DNA of 64,000 nucleotides from Mesaphorura yosii. Its lineage: Eukaryota > Arthropoda > Collembola > Poduromorpha > Tullbergiidae. A model generated the notes under the pieces. It made no database searches. It was given only the letters and a program-made list of their open reading frames with translations, and had not been told where the DNA came from. The stretch covers positions 372,001 to 436,000 of the forward strand of contig WIXG01000003.1 of assembly GCA_009869945.1 (NCBI GenBank). Direction: 5' to 3'. This document shows positions 26,868 to 40,800 of this stretch, in pieces (position 1 is the first letter of the stretch; the number at the start of each line of letters is the position of its first letter). Position numbers and translations under genes: made by a program.

Positions 26868-27095
26868 CTCATGTGGCCCCGAAGACGAAGATCCTATGCA
26901 CTGACCGATTAGGACTGAATTGCTGACCATAAAAAGAATCAGGATGAATGGGGCAAGTCCGAGACCCGCACGCACGCGAGGATGAAGAAATTTGGTGCTG
27001 ACGACTGGATGCCTTTGGGGTCCTTTGTTCTCGTGCTCCTCCATCGTCGTGCCGCATGTGCGTCTTCTGCACTTGACTCTCTCACCCCAAATCAT
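26868..27095 (-). CDS. trol: Probable first coding exon of perlecan (signal peptide)
   Basis: An ATG at 27095 (minus strand, A at -3) opens a 76-codon frame ending at a GAG|GTGAGG donor in phase 0, exactly the phase needed by the perlecan exon beginning at 11833. The peptide has a basic, polar start (EEHENKGPQRHP), then a strongly hydrophobic stretch (GLGLAPFILILFMVSNSVLI), then GQCIGSSSSGPHE, which reads as a signal peptide with cleavage near GQC. An internal Met starts MEEHENK, a second possible start. The link to perlecan rests on phase, strand, order and the need for a signal peptide. It has not been shown by transcript evidence, and another exon could lie between. Confidence 0.5.
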
Positions 27096-27153
27096 TTTCC
27101 TGCTCCGTCCCTTGATTGTTGATCTCGATCTGCGTCTCGGTCTCGTGTGTTAC

Positions 27154-27165
27154 TCATAAATATAA
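27154..27165 (-). promoter_or_regulatory. Possible TATA box upstream of the perlecan first exon
   Basis: On the minus strand the sequence ATTTATATTTAT lies about 60 bases before the ATG at 27095. A start about 30 bases downstream would give a 5' leader of roughly 35 bases. Motif evidence only. Confidence 0.25.
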
Positions 27166-30100
27166 ATGAAATGCACGCTGCTGCTGTGGTTTATTATTGT
27201 AATTATGGTGAATGAGAATTTATCTCAACGATGGGATCTTGATCTTGATCCCTTGAACACGATGCTATTGCTATTATGTGTATGCTGTTGCAGTACAGTG
27301 GCCCATATTAAAGATTAAATTAAGTCCATCATTGCTTCACAGCAGGCTACATGAGTACAAAGGGATCAACTCGGCGCTGGATGGACTAAATTGTTTGAGG
27401 AACACACATGTTGAATCTCGTCAACGTCTTCTACACTGCACCCGGTCAGAGTCAAAGATTTCGTCCCGCACTTGCACTATTGCACTGTGGTCCGCGCTAA
27501 TGAATTTAACTATCATTAAGGCCAATACGACACGGAATAGTAATATTATTGTAAGCAGTAGCCATTAGTCACACATTCTTATGTTTTACGCATCCCGTTC
27601 CGTTCGTCTCTGTACTATAATTATGTAATTAACAGACTTGTAGTACAACAGGACACGACACGGTGACGGTAACGGGTTTTAATTTACTTATGAATATCAA
27701 TGTGCGTGCACCGATTAAGAATGACGACATCGATGGCCACGGATGCGAATTGTCAAGCTTCGAGCAATCAAATCTTAACTTTCCTGCAATTGCTTGGTCA
27801 CATTCACACGAAATAGGCCAATCCACCGTACAACCAGGTATCTGAACTAATTTTTTTCTACACACAAAGAGGAAACTGAAATTCTATTAACGGCGTGTCT
27901 CAACCGAGGAAAATCTCAAGTTGCACCGAAACTAGACGCAAACTCGCAACCAGAACAGCAATGCACCACGTCTGGCCAATTCTGTTGACTCGGTGAACAG
28001 AGCCAACCGACTGAGATTTCCTGCACCGAGACACACGTATAAAAGTTAAGTTATGCTTCAGATTCAGTTTCAGCGTACCGGAGTGCAAGCACATGCACGG
28101 CACTGGCATAGACTTAACTAGCTGCAGCAGCGACGGAGCAGATGAACGAAGAAATACAAAGACGAGAGTGTTTTGTGAACTGAGAAGAAACACTGAGACT
28201 TGACTGTGACTGTGAGAGGCTTGACTTCACTTTACCATTCACTGTTTAACTGCTGTGCATTGTGTCTATGAAAGGACGCATTGTTTACTCGATCTTGAGG
28301 CTTTGGTGCTCTGTGCCTGCGTGTGCGTTCTGCGTTCGTGCTTTGCTGCTGCAATCTCAAAAAGACCACTTTTACTCTTACCTAATATTTGTCTTATTTG
28401 TGAAAGATGATAAGGAAAGGGCCCAGCCTCCTTTGCCTTTCCTCTGCGCTGACAGCATTGGTTATTGCTCAGTCACTTAAGTGCGCCTTGAAGATAAAGT
28501 CTGGCTATGCCTGCCTGCCGTCTGCGTGACCGTTGTCCATATTTAAATGCGTCATTAAGTACATACGCAAGTGTTAATTAAAGATACTGTCACCGTCTTT
28601 GTTTTTGTTTTTTGCGTCGTAGCCGCCGTGTCGTGTCGCGGTCGTGGCGCGAGTGCGATCGTTCCATTTACTGATAAGATTATTATTGTCATTCTTCTGG
28701 CTTGACTTTGGTTTTGACTTTGGATCCGACTCTGACTAGACAATGGGCAATTTGATGAGAGCGACGACAACGACAAGGAAGGTGATCATCTCAGGAATAT
28801 TTGGACGCTGGCGAGACACGATTTCTTAATGGATCATTCACTGCATCGCCGTCGCCGTCAACGTCAACATGTGGTCAAAAGATCCGGTTCAGAGGCCATG
28901 CCAGCCAACTCCAGGCAGTATTCCAGTTTTTTGCTGTACGAAGCAAGAAACAAAAACAAAATACGATTGTTTTCATTTCATTAGCTGGAAAACATCATAA
29001 TTCATTGTATAATTGGATTCGAACATGCGCATGAGCAATGAGCAATAAAGATTGGACATTCATTGGGCATTGATGTTTCAACAATGCAATGACAGTAGGT
29101 TGAATTGGATTCGAGTAAAATTGGAGACGGTGACTGCAAATGCAACAAAACAAGAATGTCAGCAAATAACGAGTAATCGAGTGAAGATGCGTAGCTACAA
29201 TGAAAATTGTGACAGCGACTGCCAGCACCTTCAATACACAGGTTACGTGCAAAGTAAACAAAGAGGCTGCATTTTTTCATTGTCCAGAACAAGGACAACA
29301 ATCTGACGAATCTGAACTTCGTGGCTTCGGGACTTTTACTTCGCTATGCTGGAACGTGGCTTCGAACCTTGACTCAAAGGCATTCAAAGTTGGCTTCGAC
29401 TTTGGTTCTCAAATTACGAGACTTTTGTCTTTGCATACGAATTTTTATTGTAAACGCTGCCACAAGACTACATCACGCATCAGTGCTCACATACGAATAA
29501 AATTAACATGGTCCAGTCAGACTTCGGTCCATGTATCATGTCGTACGGCCAAATTTGCATAAGTGACCACGAAGTGCGAGCAGCATCAGCAAGAGCAAAC
29601 CAAGCCATGAGACTACTTGTTCAGTATAATTATAGTAGACAGTCAAGATTTATTTGCTTTTAAGGGACTCCATTATCGAAGAACCCCCACAAAGATGTGC
29701 ATACATGGCACCGGAAAAGATTGGAGATGAAGACTTGAAGACCAAGACAAGGACGGAGTTTATTTTTTGGGTGCTCCGCTGCGCCCGCACTTGAATGCTT
29801 GGATCTGCTTCTGCATTCTGTTGCTTCTTAAGTCAACCAAGTCACCATCGTCCGTGTCCATTCATCTGAATGCGTTTGCATCTCGACGATCTCGACCATG
29901 TTTGTGGTTTCATTTCAGGGAAAAGGTTGAACCACTTGCACTTGCACTCTGGCACTACTCCGATATTATTTTACATGAAATATGAACTCGGCCCCGTTGC
30001 ACTGCACTTTTCTCTGCGTGAGATGCTCTTCTTCAGGAAGTTACGACAATTTATAATAAGCTGTCCAACGCACCAAACTGCATTTCACTCTCGAGCTTCG

Positions 30101-30409
30101 TCCTGAACGTTCGCTCGTTCTGAACCCTGTCTTATTACCTGGCCTTTCTGTCGCCTGTCAGCCATCCGGACGCGGACTAGTTGGACCTGACCCGAAATGG
30201 ACACGGGTCATATTATATTGTCATGAATCAAAAATTAATTGCTGGCATTATCCTGCCTTCGTGGACGTGGTCGGTCGCGTCGTGAAGGGTGGACTCGACG
30301 TGCAAATGAAACTCAATCTAGCAATGCAATTATGCTTTAATGCCGGAAACCCACAAATTTCTATATTTGGAGATTCTACTTAAATTGTAATTTAAAACAA
30401 ACGGAGCTT

Positions 30410-30426
30410 GGCAGGGCAGGCAGGCA
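30410..30426. repeat. GGCA-type short repeat
   Basis: Several near-perfect GGCA units in a row, one of many such runs in the window. Confidence 0.55.
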
Positions 30427-33400
30427 AGCAGACGAAGACGCAGACGCATACGGGTAGTCAAATATAATTACTGCGCATACGCCGAGAAATCGGCTGAGAT
30501 ATGCCCGTGGATAGAAGAATTGAATGGTTAGCCAATTTGTTAAGTGCAGTGTGAAGTGCACAGGCAAAGGCAAAGGACGTAGCCATCGCGAATCCAATTT
30601 GACATCAATTCTGAAACGGGTCGGGTTCCTAGTCTTGGACTGGACAGACATGAAAAATGAATCAAAATTCCTTTCTCACGAATCTCGCTCCTGCTCTTGT
30701 GCCAGTGCGAGCGAAACAGTAGACCAATTATGGTTGGCACAATATCGTTTCGGAATTCTGAGAATGGTGCGAGTAGGTGCTTGATCGACTCGAATTATGG
30801 ATTATCAGAGGAAACAATAACAATGGCATGACCAATACGCTATCCGTCCTCGTCCTGCTTCCAGAGAACAAAAATGAATCATGTGGCCTTTTGTGCGCAG
30901 TGTTTGCAGTGTTATGCTTGTTTGGACGACTTTGGCAGAATCGTATCACTGAACTAATGATTCATATCCAACTCTCACGTCTCACAATATAGAACACATG
31001 CTTGCGTTTGGTTTGATTCTAATTGAAAAAGTGCAGGCTACGGATTTGCGAAGGGACACAGTAATCTTGCTTGCAGCAGATTCAGATGAATTATTCGCAA
31101 ATTATTCGAGAGAGCAAGCCCAGCAGCAGAACTCCGTTGCATTTGTGAAATTCTAAGGCATTGATATAATTGGATCTTCAGTTAGCTAGAAATTAATTGC
31201 TGCAGCACAAAGTAATAGAATTACACGCCAAAATTAGAATTCCATATGTCCACGACTCTTGGAATAGTGACCGAATTATAACCTTATAAGTATGACTGCA
31301 ACATTCCTTTTGTTAATGTCGTCGTCTCGATTAATGCAGTTTGTTACAGTGCATGCGTAAAACCAGGAAAAGAATTCGTGCTCACAAATACCGGGTCAGG
31401 TCCATTGACGCATAAAGTAGGAACACCTGACACGTGTGCAGGAATAAATTATTATTACCATACATGTGAGCCAAACATCGAGTACAAGAATCCGAACGCC
31501 AATTATTCTGCTGCATCATAAGAAAATGCTTATGTACTGTAAAAGAACTGCGGCCTGTGTGAAACATTTGGTTTGTTGCAACGTGGATATAGAATTAACA
31601 AAGCTGTGTGCAATTCGCGCTCTCTCTAGCATTTGAGAACCTCAACCAGTGAGCAGCCAAGAGGAGTTGAGGGAACAAAGTGAGAAGAGAAGCGAAGAGA
31701 AAGGACAGTTAGTTTTTGTGCGTGTTGTCAGAATTCGCTGCACGTTTAACAGCACGCAGCCGAAGTAACAATCTATCGACAAGCAGGTGATTGTCACTGG
31801 TTCTGCAAGTTCGAACTTGGACTCGCAAGCACCTCAAGACGGAAAAGTAAATCTTTGAATGGCTTCATTCCCATTCCACTTAACATTGTTTCACAACTTA
31901 AACTCACTGCTAGTTAACTTTTTGATAACGTCTAACCATCCTTACAGCATTTCAGTCATCATTCTCTTTGTCTTGCTGTACAAGCTTCGATTGTTCAGCC
32001 CGAACAATGCCAGGCCAGACCCCATATTTGGCCACATGTCCGATGAGACAATTTTTCACGTCGAGATGCAATGCAAAACTTTGACATGAATGCGAATGCA
32101 GAATTCCCTGTACCATGAAAATTTTGAATGAAACATGAGAGTGAAACATGAAATGAACTGAACTGAATTCAACCGGACTCTTTGCAGCGTGATTCTTAAT
32201 TTCAATTTCATGATCATCCATTTAACATCCACTCGAGACTCTTCGCATTGCCATATATGGACATGAAACGTGAATGCTTTCTCGTCTCATACAGTAAGAA
32301 TTTTGCCTGCGATGCAGCTGACCTTTACAAACACAAACTCATAAGCTTCTTCGTTTCGTCGTATAACTATTCATGAAACAAAAATTCCCAAATAAAGCAC
32401 TCCACAAGGAACGGCATACCTTTAACAGCTTTATTTTATGACGCTTCAGGAGTTTGTGATGCGACTTGCCTTGAGTTGACGACTTGAGCGTGAGTGACGG
32501 GTCGGCCAGAATGCCAGAAGCCACGAGATCAGGTATCTTTCCACTTAAAGTGCAGTGCAGCAAAGCAGTCAGAAACACACGTAGCCGGAAAATGAAATGG
32601 AAGTAAAGCACGCGCATGCATTCACAAATGGCGGATTGCAATTGTAAGAGAGGACCTTGTGACACACCATCCTTCCCTGTCATCATGTCATTTTCACTTT
32701 CATCTAGCCACGAATCCACGAAGGCCCACGTGCAGTGCACCGACGCAGTCGTAAAATTGTGTTATATATTATTCATATCAGTCCGTAATTTCATTTGGCT
32801 CAGTCAGTCAGGACGAAATTCGATTTGCGAAAATGGCATGGAATAATATTTCATGTGCAGGTTTCATCGTTTTATGTCAAAACTCAAAACCAGCCTTTTC
32901 CAACGTAACACAATGCACTATGCGAGGAACGCCAACGCGAAGTCCACGAACACATCCACGCTTACGTTTACTTTCTCCTTTGTATTATTTTGATTGGAAC
33001 CCATTACGGAAAACGGAAAACCACGCACCGGATTATGTAAACCCTGCTTTCGTTCTTCCTTTACACTTGATGCGTTGGTGCTCAGTACGAGCAGGAAGGT
33101 TGCAGGTCGGTCATTGAATCCCAGGCGCGGAGCGCACATGGCGTGGAGTGTAGACGTGGATTGGAATTGTGGGCTTATATTTCCGGAAACATGAACTACA
33201 AAGTGATATTACAAAGAGTGAGGAGAGCAGGTCGGTCATCGTAAACCGGACCAGCGGCGAGCGAGCTTAATCTACATAAACCCATTTGTAATTTTGCTAC
33301 AATGTAGTATTTCGTCCTTGCGTGTGCATGGACAATGTCTCGTAACTCGCTTCCAGTGCGGGAGTAATAACAGTAACGACTTGCACAGTCTGCTCTGAAT

Positions 33401-33965
33401 GCGAACAAACTTTCTCCGGTCGCCTTACGCTTTGCTTTTCTACGGCACTTTAGTTTAGTACATGCTGTAGTTGTAAGCCGGATTCGCTTTGTCCCTTCTT
33501 GCAAGGCGCTATTTGAACCCTTTTACTCGAAACCAGACTCAAACTCAAGCTCAAACTTTCTTTGCCTTGCCTCTCTTTCTTTCACCCACGTCGTTGTTTA
33601 AGTTGCTTTGCCCTCGCTTTCGTTTCAGCTTCAGCCTTCAACCTTGCGACGACAACGGCCTTAGTTTTTATTGCTGCGAATGGGAAAGCGAAGCCAGTCG
33701 CATTGATCAAAGCCAAAGCACCAAGCAGAGGCTTGTTTCTGTGAGAGCCAGTGCTGGATGCTTGGCTACGAGCTACGTTGCTTGAGCGCTCAAATGCCCA
33801 AAAGCCATGTACAGTGTACACAATTCCAGAGTCGTACTGGCTGGAGTGCTTGTATAACCTTCTTGCTTGGTTACACGGCGTGCCGTGACTCATGGCTCAA
33901 GCTTGCTGAGCCTGTTTGTGCACAGAGGCAGAAGCAGTCAGTACTCGTTCGTCAGTGCAGCCAGC

Positions 33966-33980
33966 CAGTCAGTCAGTCAG
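33966..33980. repeat. CAGT tetranucleotide repeat
   Basis: Three CAGT units plus a partial unit. Confidence 0.65.
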
Positions 33981-35401
33981 AATTCCGTGGTCGTGGAGAA
34001 AGTCGCCTCGTCGCTGAGAAAGCAATACGCAAACATGTAAACCGAGCGTACACCTTTATTGCTACTACGCAAACTGATTCTCAAATGGTTTTCTACTTCT
34101 CCGTCTTGTATTTGCTGTGTCGTTATTATTATTTCATGTCCTACTTTTCACCTTGATACACATTAAGTAATCCTACATCGCACGTCACAACAGCGCAGCA
34201 CAGTGTTAAGTGGAAAGTGTAAACTATCACTCGTACTCGTACACGTCTTCGTCTTTGCCTTGCCTTTTGACATTGCTTCTTCTGTACTTACTACATAGAA
34301 AGTTTACTTTTCCGACCAGACTAACAGAGTTGAGCCTGTGGCCAAGCCAAACCTCAAACAAGTGCAAATAATATTTTCCTAAGCAAGTGACAATTCACAA
34401 TTGTGGTCTTCTTCATTGTGTTCGCACTTCCATTGTACTGAATTGCTCAGAGCATCAGCAACGAAACTGTACAATTATCGTACATTAAATAGAAACTACT
34501 TCAACTCGGACGCTCTCATACGTCAGACTTGGACCCGACTTTCTTTTGTGCTGCCGCCGCCGCATCACATTGCAGTGAGTGGAAAATTCCAGTCTCGTTT
34601 TCGGATCTCGAATCTCGATTGCAGTCTGTTGGGGAATCTGTGCGTACTTCACAACACAGCAGGCTTGGCTGGGCTTGAGGTGAGCTCAATTCTTGTACTT
34701 TTCTAGCATGCAGTGAAAGAAAAGAAAGAAAGTAATTGTAAATACTTTCGTACTGCGTACATAAACACGTCAGTCAAATTACATCATCACATGGTGCCTC
34801 TCTTCTCCTGCCTGCCGCGCCATGCCGCGGAAGTGGAATTCTTTCTTTCATTCACATCATCAATGCGTACAATCGCATTCACCATTGCAATGTGCGAGTT
34901 GTAAAAAAAGTCTTGCCTGTTTCTTCGTTCAGAGACAGCACTGCACGATCGGTGCTTTGTTGCTGAAACGAGCCCAAGTAGCGAGTAGTAGGCAGCAGGA
35001 GCTGAAAATGTTGGAAATTACGGTACAAAAGTGGTCCAGAGTAATTCTGACAAATTATTGATTAGACTCTTTCATTACAACTGTGACTGCAACTACGATG
35101 CGATGCGAAGGCTGCTTCTGTTTGTGCGAATGCGACTGACGCAGTAATATCACGATGAGCAGAGGCACGGTACGGTACGACAACTGTTGCAAAATGAACA
35201 CGAACATGAACTAAAATCTACAAACAGGAGCAGGAACGGGAACGGCAGATGACTGACTTCCGAATTTCGAGCTGCCATATTGTCTAAAAGTAATTAGAAC
35301 GGGATTCGGTTGCTCAGATCTATAGCGCCGAGTCACCGAGCACAGGAGACCTAAAATGCGAGGCTGTTAGCAAAAGCTCTTTACTATTAGTTGAAGCTGA
35401 A

Positions 35402-35474
35402 AGCTGCAGACTGCTGTAGGTTAATTGACTGGCAGCTGATTAATTAACCTCAGAATTGAATGCAAAATTCTGAG
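35402..35474. repeat. Cluster of adjacent and competing hairpins
   Basis: AGGTTAATT (35418-35426) pairs perfectly with AATTAACCT (35442-35450). Directly after it, CTCAGAATT (35449-35457) pairs perfectly with AATTCTGAG (35466-35474) across an eight-base loop. The two stems share bases 35449-35450. A third possibility, AGCTGC (35402-35407) with GCAGCT (35432-35437), would break the first stem. Function unknown. Confidence 0.55.
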
Positions 35475-38400
35475 TATGATTGAATTCCATTTACAAAATT
35501 AGAAAAAATTCAAGTAACACTTCCTTCATAAACAAAATAATTAAGTTGAAAATAGTGCTTGTATGTTTCGGAAGAGTATCGGTGATTTTCACTTTCTCCA
35601 CCAAATTCTTGATTCTTGACTCCGGACCACAAAAAACGTGAACCTGGGAAAGAAACCAGTTTCTCTCTGTTCTGCTCTGTGAATACGAGACTTGTCTCAT
35701 TCGTACTTGAAATGGAGAATTCTTGCCAGGAAGCAGAAAGCAATTTCTCAGTTTAAATGGGATCCCACTCTGTGTCGCGTTTGGGTTGAATCAGTTCATA
35801 ATAAAGTGTTTTACTGCTGCCGGTGGTGTGGAGCTTTCTTCACGAGGTATGGGGCATATGCAATACGCATGCATCTGTGCAAAGCGCCAGTGCCAGAAAA
35901 GGAATCCAGAGAATAAGAACAAGATCCACCGCCCGCCTGCCTTCGACTCGACTATGACGTTGGCTGCGGCTTGATTCAGTTCCAGTTCTTTGATTCCTTG
36001 TTCCCGTTCTTCTTTACTTCACTGGAAATAAATAATCTGAACACATTGTGCCAAGCCGCCGCACGCACAAAAGACGTACCGTGCAATTTCGGTTCATGAT
36101 ATTTGATTCAAAGACCGAGCCGAGCACGTAGTCTCCAATAGCAAGGCAACTGCTGCAACTGTAACGTTGAGATTGAAACCTGCAACTTGCAACTTGCGTT
36201 TGTGTTTGATTCCATTAAAGTTATCGCATGCATTCTTCAATACAGCTCGTACAAACAAACAGTTTCTCAAAAGCATGGAAGTCAAAAACAGAAGAGCAGT
36301 TCGCATCTTGAACGGCATGGCATGGCATAACAATTCCACAAAATGATCATTTGGACAGATGCAGAATGGAAATCGAAGTCGTTCACCACCGCGATACGGA
36401 TTCAAATCTTCATGGAATATTTTATTCTGCCACTTGCAGCTGCACTCCAACATGCTCAGCTTGCATTCGTATTCGAATTCAATTTGCCGTCTTCATCTTC
36501 AACATTTTCATTCATACGCAAGGCAATACGCAATAATTATCATTCGCATTCGTCCAACTGCATGCACGCATTATGTACGAATTTGGTTTGGGCTCAACTC
36601 GTGAAAGGAAGGGTGAGGTCATAATTATGATTACTTGCAATTTATTCTTGTATTTACATCTGCATTTACGGGCAGAGTATGTGAGATGTGAATCGGCAGT
36701 ACGAATACCAATCATTCATTTTGATTTTCTTCGTGCCGACCCAAATAAATGCATGCGCATACAAATGTGTAGATGCGCTGCATTATCAGTACAAAAATAC
36801 GTATTTCAGCGTTCAGCATTTTGAATTCATCTTCATGCATGCATCAGTCCGGCCGCAGAGTGGAAGCACTGGAAGGGATGTAAACTTCCTTTGGCGAGGC
36901 GAGGCGTAAATTGTGAATTCGTGGATCTTGAACTTGACTGAATGAGGCCGAGGCTGAACGAACTATGAATTGTGCATCGTAATTATAATCGGTTGAATAA
37001 ATAAACTGTAGCAATGCCCACTCCAGTGCAATGGCTTTACATGCATTGCATTGTTGCACTCTTTATATGGTATCAGACTGAGGCACATACGAAGAAGGAA
37101 TGCTTGACTCTTCTCATGTACTATTTAACCCTTGCCTTGCCTGTGTAATCTCATCAGTTATTCATAACAACAACGCAACTCAGCAGTGCCCGTGCCCGGT
37201 GCTTGGGGGAAATACTTACAGCGGTCTTGGTACTCATAGCAGAGCAGAACAGTTAAGCATTTTTATTGTGTCTTTCTCGCCTACTTGTTTGGGTTCAAGT
37301 TTTTTACTCCGTGCGTGTACATTGAGTCCAGTCGAGATCTGTTGCGCTGCTGCTGCAGTTGTTGCTTGTTTATTGAATCAAAAAGACTAGAATTATTATT
37401 ATTACGTATTTCGGACGGACGAGTTGTGTTGCGTTGGCCTGCTGTGTAACAATCAAGAGCTAATCTCCTCTGGCTGCTGGTGCTGGCATTGCACTCCACA
37501 GTTCAGTTCATCTCACGACGCGGCTGTTACTCCTGCGGTTGAGATTAAATTCATGTCAGTTTAAATGCGGTATTCGCCCAGTGCAGTCAGTACAAGTGCA
37601 GTGTAAAGCGTCTGCTCAGTGTCAACTCGCTTTGATTTTGATATCGTGCTCCTGCTCAGTGCCCAAATTACATTACGCATTACGCATAAAAGCTGAAATC
37701 TGTCTCATTCAAACAGCACTGCGATTGCGTGTAATCTTTATGGTTAAAAAGTGAGACTCCAATCTTTTATCTCTGTTTGCCCTCTAATTACACTAAACAC
37801 TAAACATTGCACGCATTTCAGTGCTCTTTCAAGTGCAATACACAAGGCAGGAAGAGCACACGGAAAATTGCGCCATAAAAGTGTCGTGGCTTCGAGTTTC
37901 TTAAGTGCGTGCGAGTATTAACGGTCCCCAGGGTCAAAGTTGAGCGTATGAAGAAAGCAATTAAGTGTAATTTATTATTACGACGAGGCAAGACAACGTA
38001 AAGGCAAAGACTGTCTGGGTCTTAACTGAGCCGAGTGTGAGCAGTGTTTGGAGGGAAGGAAGACTTTAATTAATTTTATACCGGGTGAATTTGTATGGAA
38101 ATTTATTGCAGACACAAACACAGGCTCCAATTGTTGCAACTTAGGCTCGCTGCTCGATTGTTTGACACAATGGACACCGGAATTTAAATGACTTTTGTCA
38201 TTGTGCGAGGTGTGATTGTCGTGCGATGCTTGGATATTGAATTATAAAGATTTTAATTGCACAAGTCGTTAAAACCCACGGACCACGATTCACGAAAAGA
38301 ATAAGAAGCAAACACTTTAGAGCTGCGTCGTTAAGAGTTTTGTCGCTCGTCGCGTCCGCGTCCTCCGGATAATAAAAACACCCACAGCTGAAAGGTAAAT

Positions 38401-40771
38401 GTGAATGCAGACAATGACAAAAACAATTAGAGACCGGCCACCACCAAGTCAAGCCAACAGCCAAGTACGGCAAGAAATAAGCCAAAGCACCTGAACACGC
38501 TGAACAGTCTGAACCCAAGCTCTCTCTTGTAATTGTTTCTTTATCTTTCACGAGTGCACAATTAAAGTCTCCATTCTGTTGACTGTTGTTTGTGGTCTGA
38601 AAACACAAAACGCTTGATTACTCGTGTTTAAACGCAAAGTAGACAGTAGAGGCAGGCAAGGTGGAAGAGGTCATTCAAGTTTCGTTTCGCTGTTGTGTAA
38701 TTTGTAACTTTGTCCTGTCGCTGCCATTGCCCTGTCGTATTAAAAATTCACAGTGCAGGCAGAAATTTAGCATCACCTCATCTTTTCTTTACTACCCAGA
38801 TTGAACTGCATTATTAATTCAAATCACAACCAGAATTTATCCACAAGAGTCAGGCAAAGGGCGCATAGCCAAAAGCAATAGTAACTACGCTCCATGTCCA
38901 CGATTGACGGAAACGAAAAGCTGTTTCACACATTGGAATGATTAATTTAGAAGTACAGCTGTAAATTGTGTCTGTGCCTGGTTCGCTGGTCCTGCAAGGT
39001 AAAAGTGTGGTGTAAGCGTGAACGGAAAGGTGCAAGTGTAAAATCGCGGATCGACTGCGTTTAATTTACATAATTGCTGTTTTGTGTCGTGTTCACAGTG
39101 CTTGGCTTCTGGTAGACTGGCGGAGTACGCATTTGGGGACTAATTCGACTAAGGCGATGGCGTGTAGTGCTGCTAACTCAGCCGTTGCTGAGTAGGAACA
39201 TAGAACAGGTAAAAATGTTCTGCAACTTGTTAATTAGGGGTTTTACAGGAAAATGAAACGAAATGAGGGCATGGAACTGGGAACAGCTACGACAACAAGG
39301 CCGCGTGAGGCTGAGTTCCACATTTCGTGGGACATAGCACGCTAAATCGCTCCACTATTCTACGGTCCATGATTCGACGCAGCGGTAATGCAACCGCGAC
39401 GAATTAAAATGCGTTTTACGTTATATTCGTGTATTCGTTGAGAAGGAATTTTCTTCATTCTATTATTGTATCACATTTACATTTGAGTTGCGTTTAAAAT
39501 TTAAAGCCTGAAAGGCCTGAATGGAGAATTCCTCTTGGATCTTTTTATAATGGAAATATTTTCAGAAGTGTGATGATGGTCGGCTCAGACGCTTGTTTAG
39601 ACGCTGACTTGACTTTACTGACACTAAACTAAACACTGCTACACTACCGCACAGATGATGATGCTGGTGCGTGTGCGTGTATCATGCAACGCGTTCACTT
39701 TCGCATTCCTTTGTGATGCGAAAAACATAATCTGTAGAGACAGGGCCATGGCAGAGATGCGGAGACAGCAGCAGACTTGAATCTAATATCTGCTTGACAC
39801 TGGACTGACGCTGCTGGCTTAATGGGGAAGAAAAGACCTTTGTGAAAGAGACACGATGCGATAAAAGTTCTTCAGAGGTTCCAAAGCCATGCGAGCTCGT
39901 CATCTTTTATTAATGCCAACAACTGCGACTGAGCTGAGCAGCAGCCACCACCAAACTACAGTCACAATGGGATGATGATCACACGACGGCATTCCTCCAG
40001 GCATTTTTCATCATCATTTTGCCTGTCTTTTCTTCATTAATGAGTTATCACACTTGTAAATACTACAAATGCAAACTCCATCGTACACAATGCAGATGCT
40101 GTTACTATAACCAAGTCAGACCAGCCAGGCCCCAAGAACTAGCGAATTCAATGCAGAAAGGATTTAAATACCGCATGCACATTTTATACAGAACCACAAT
40201 CCACAATATAAGATAGTTCATGGCTGTATGCTGCTGCTGCTCAAGGATGTGATGACAAAATGGGAATACTGTAACCAACAACCGTGATGAGTTCACAAAT
40301 TCTACCCATGCCTTGCCATAGTACAGATTTGGTATTGGTATTGCACGAGTAATTAACTTAATATTTTAATTACGCGGAAAGTAAATTGACTTGGGACGTT
40401 TAGTCCAAGTTTAGAAATGGCACCCATGTGCCACCTTCTCAACAACGTTAAGCAGCTGCCTAACACTTTCCAAGACAAAATGTATATGATTGGGTATCTT
40501 TTAAAGATTAATCGGACTCTCGCGAAGTAAGCATAAACCTTGTTCACTCTTTACAGCCGCTGTTTCAATTTTATATAAAAAGTAACTTAATGCAAAGAAA
40601 AGCACAAGGTTTTCTTGGTCTCCATATTGTGACAGTGTAATATTCATCAGATAGATAAAATCGGCCACAAGTCGCCCGCGAAATTGATCGAAGGCTCCGA
40701 CTAATTATTATTGGTGATTACTAATTGTTGAGCTGTCGAGCAGATTATTGCCTGTTCCGGAAGGAAACAGC

Positions 40772-40800
40772 CAATTCTAGTCATTCTAAGTCTAGAATTG
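40772..40800. repeat. Perfect nine-base inverted repeat
   Basis: CAATTCTAG at 40772-40780 and CTAGAATTG at 40792-40800 are exact reverse complements around an 11-base loop. The flanks do not extend the stem. Confidence 0.6.

Noticed and set aside
33758-34156. 132-codon plus-strand frame, one of the longest in the gene-free tract
   Set aside because: Low-complexity overlapping frames, no family motif and no splice sites that extend it; length is within what chance gives in this much sequence.
35692-35916. Frame with a zinc-finger-like segment (CRWCGAFF ... RMHLC)
   Set aside because: Cysteine and histidine spacing does not fit C2H2 or related fingers, the frame has no ATG at its start, and there is no splice context.
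38198-38608. 136-codon minus-strand frame
   Set aside because: No recognisable domain, no coding-like neighbours and no consistent exon borders.
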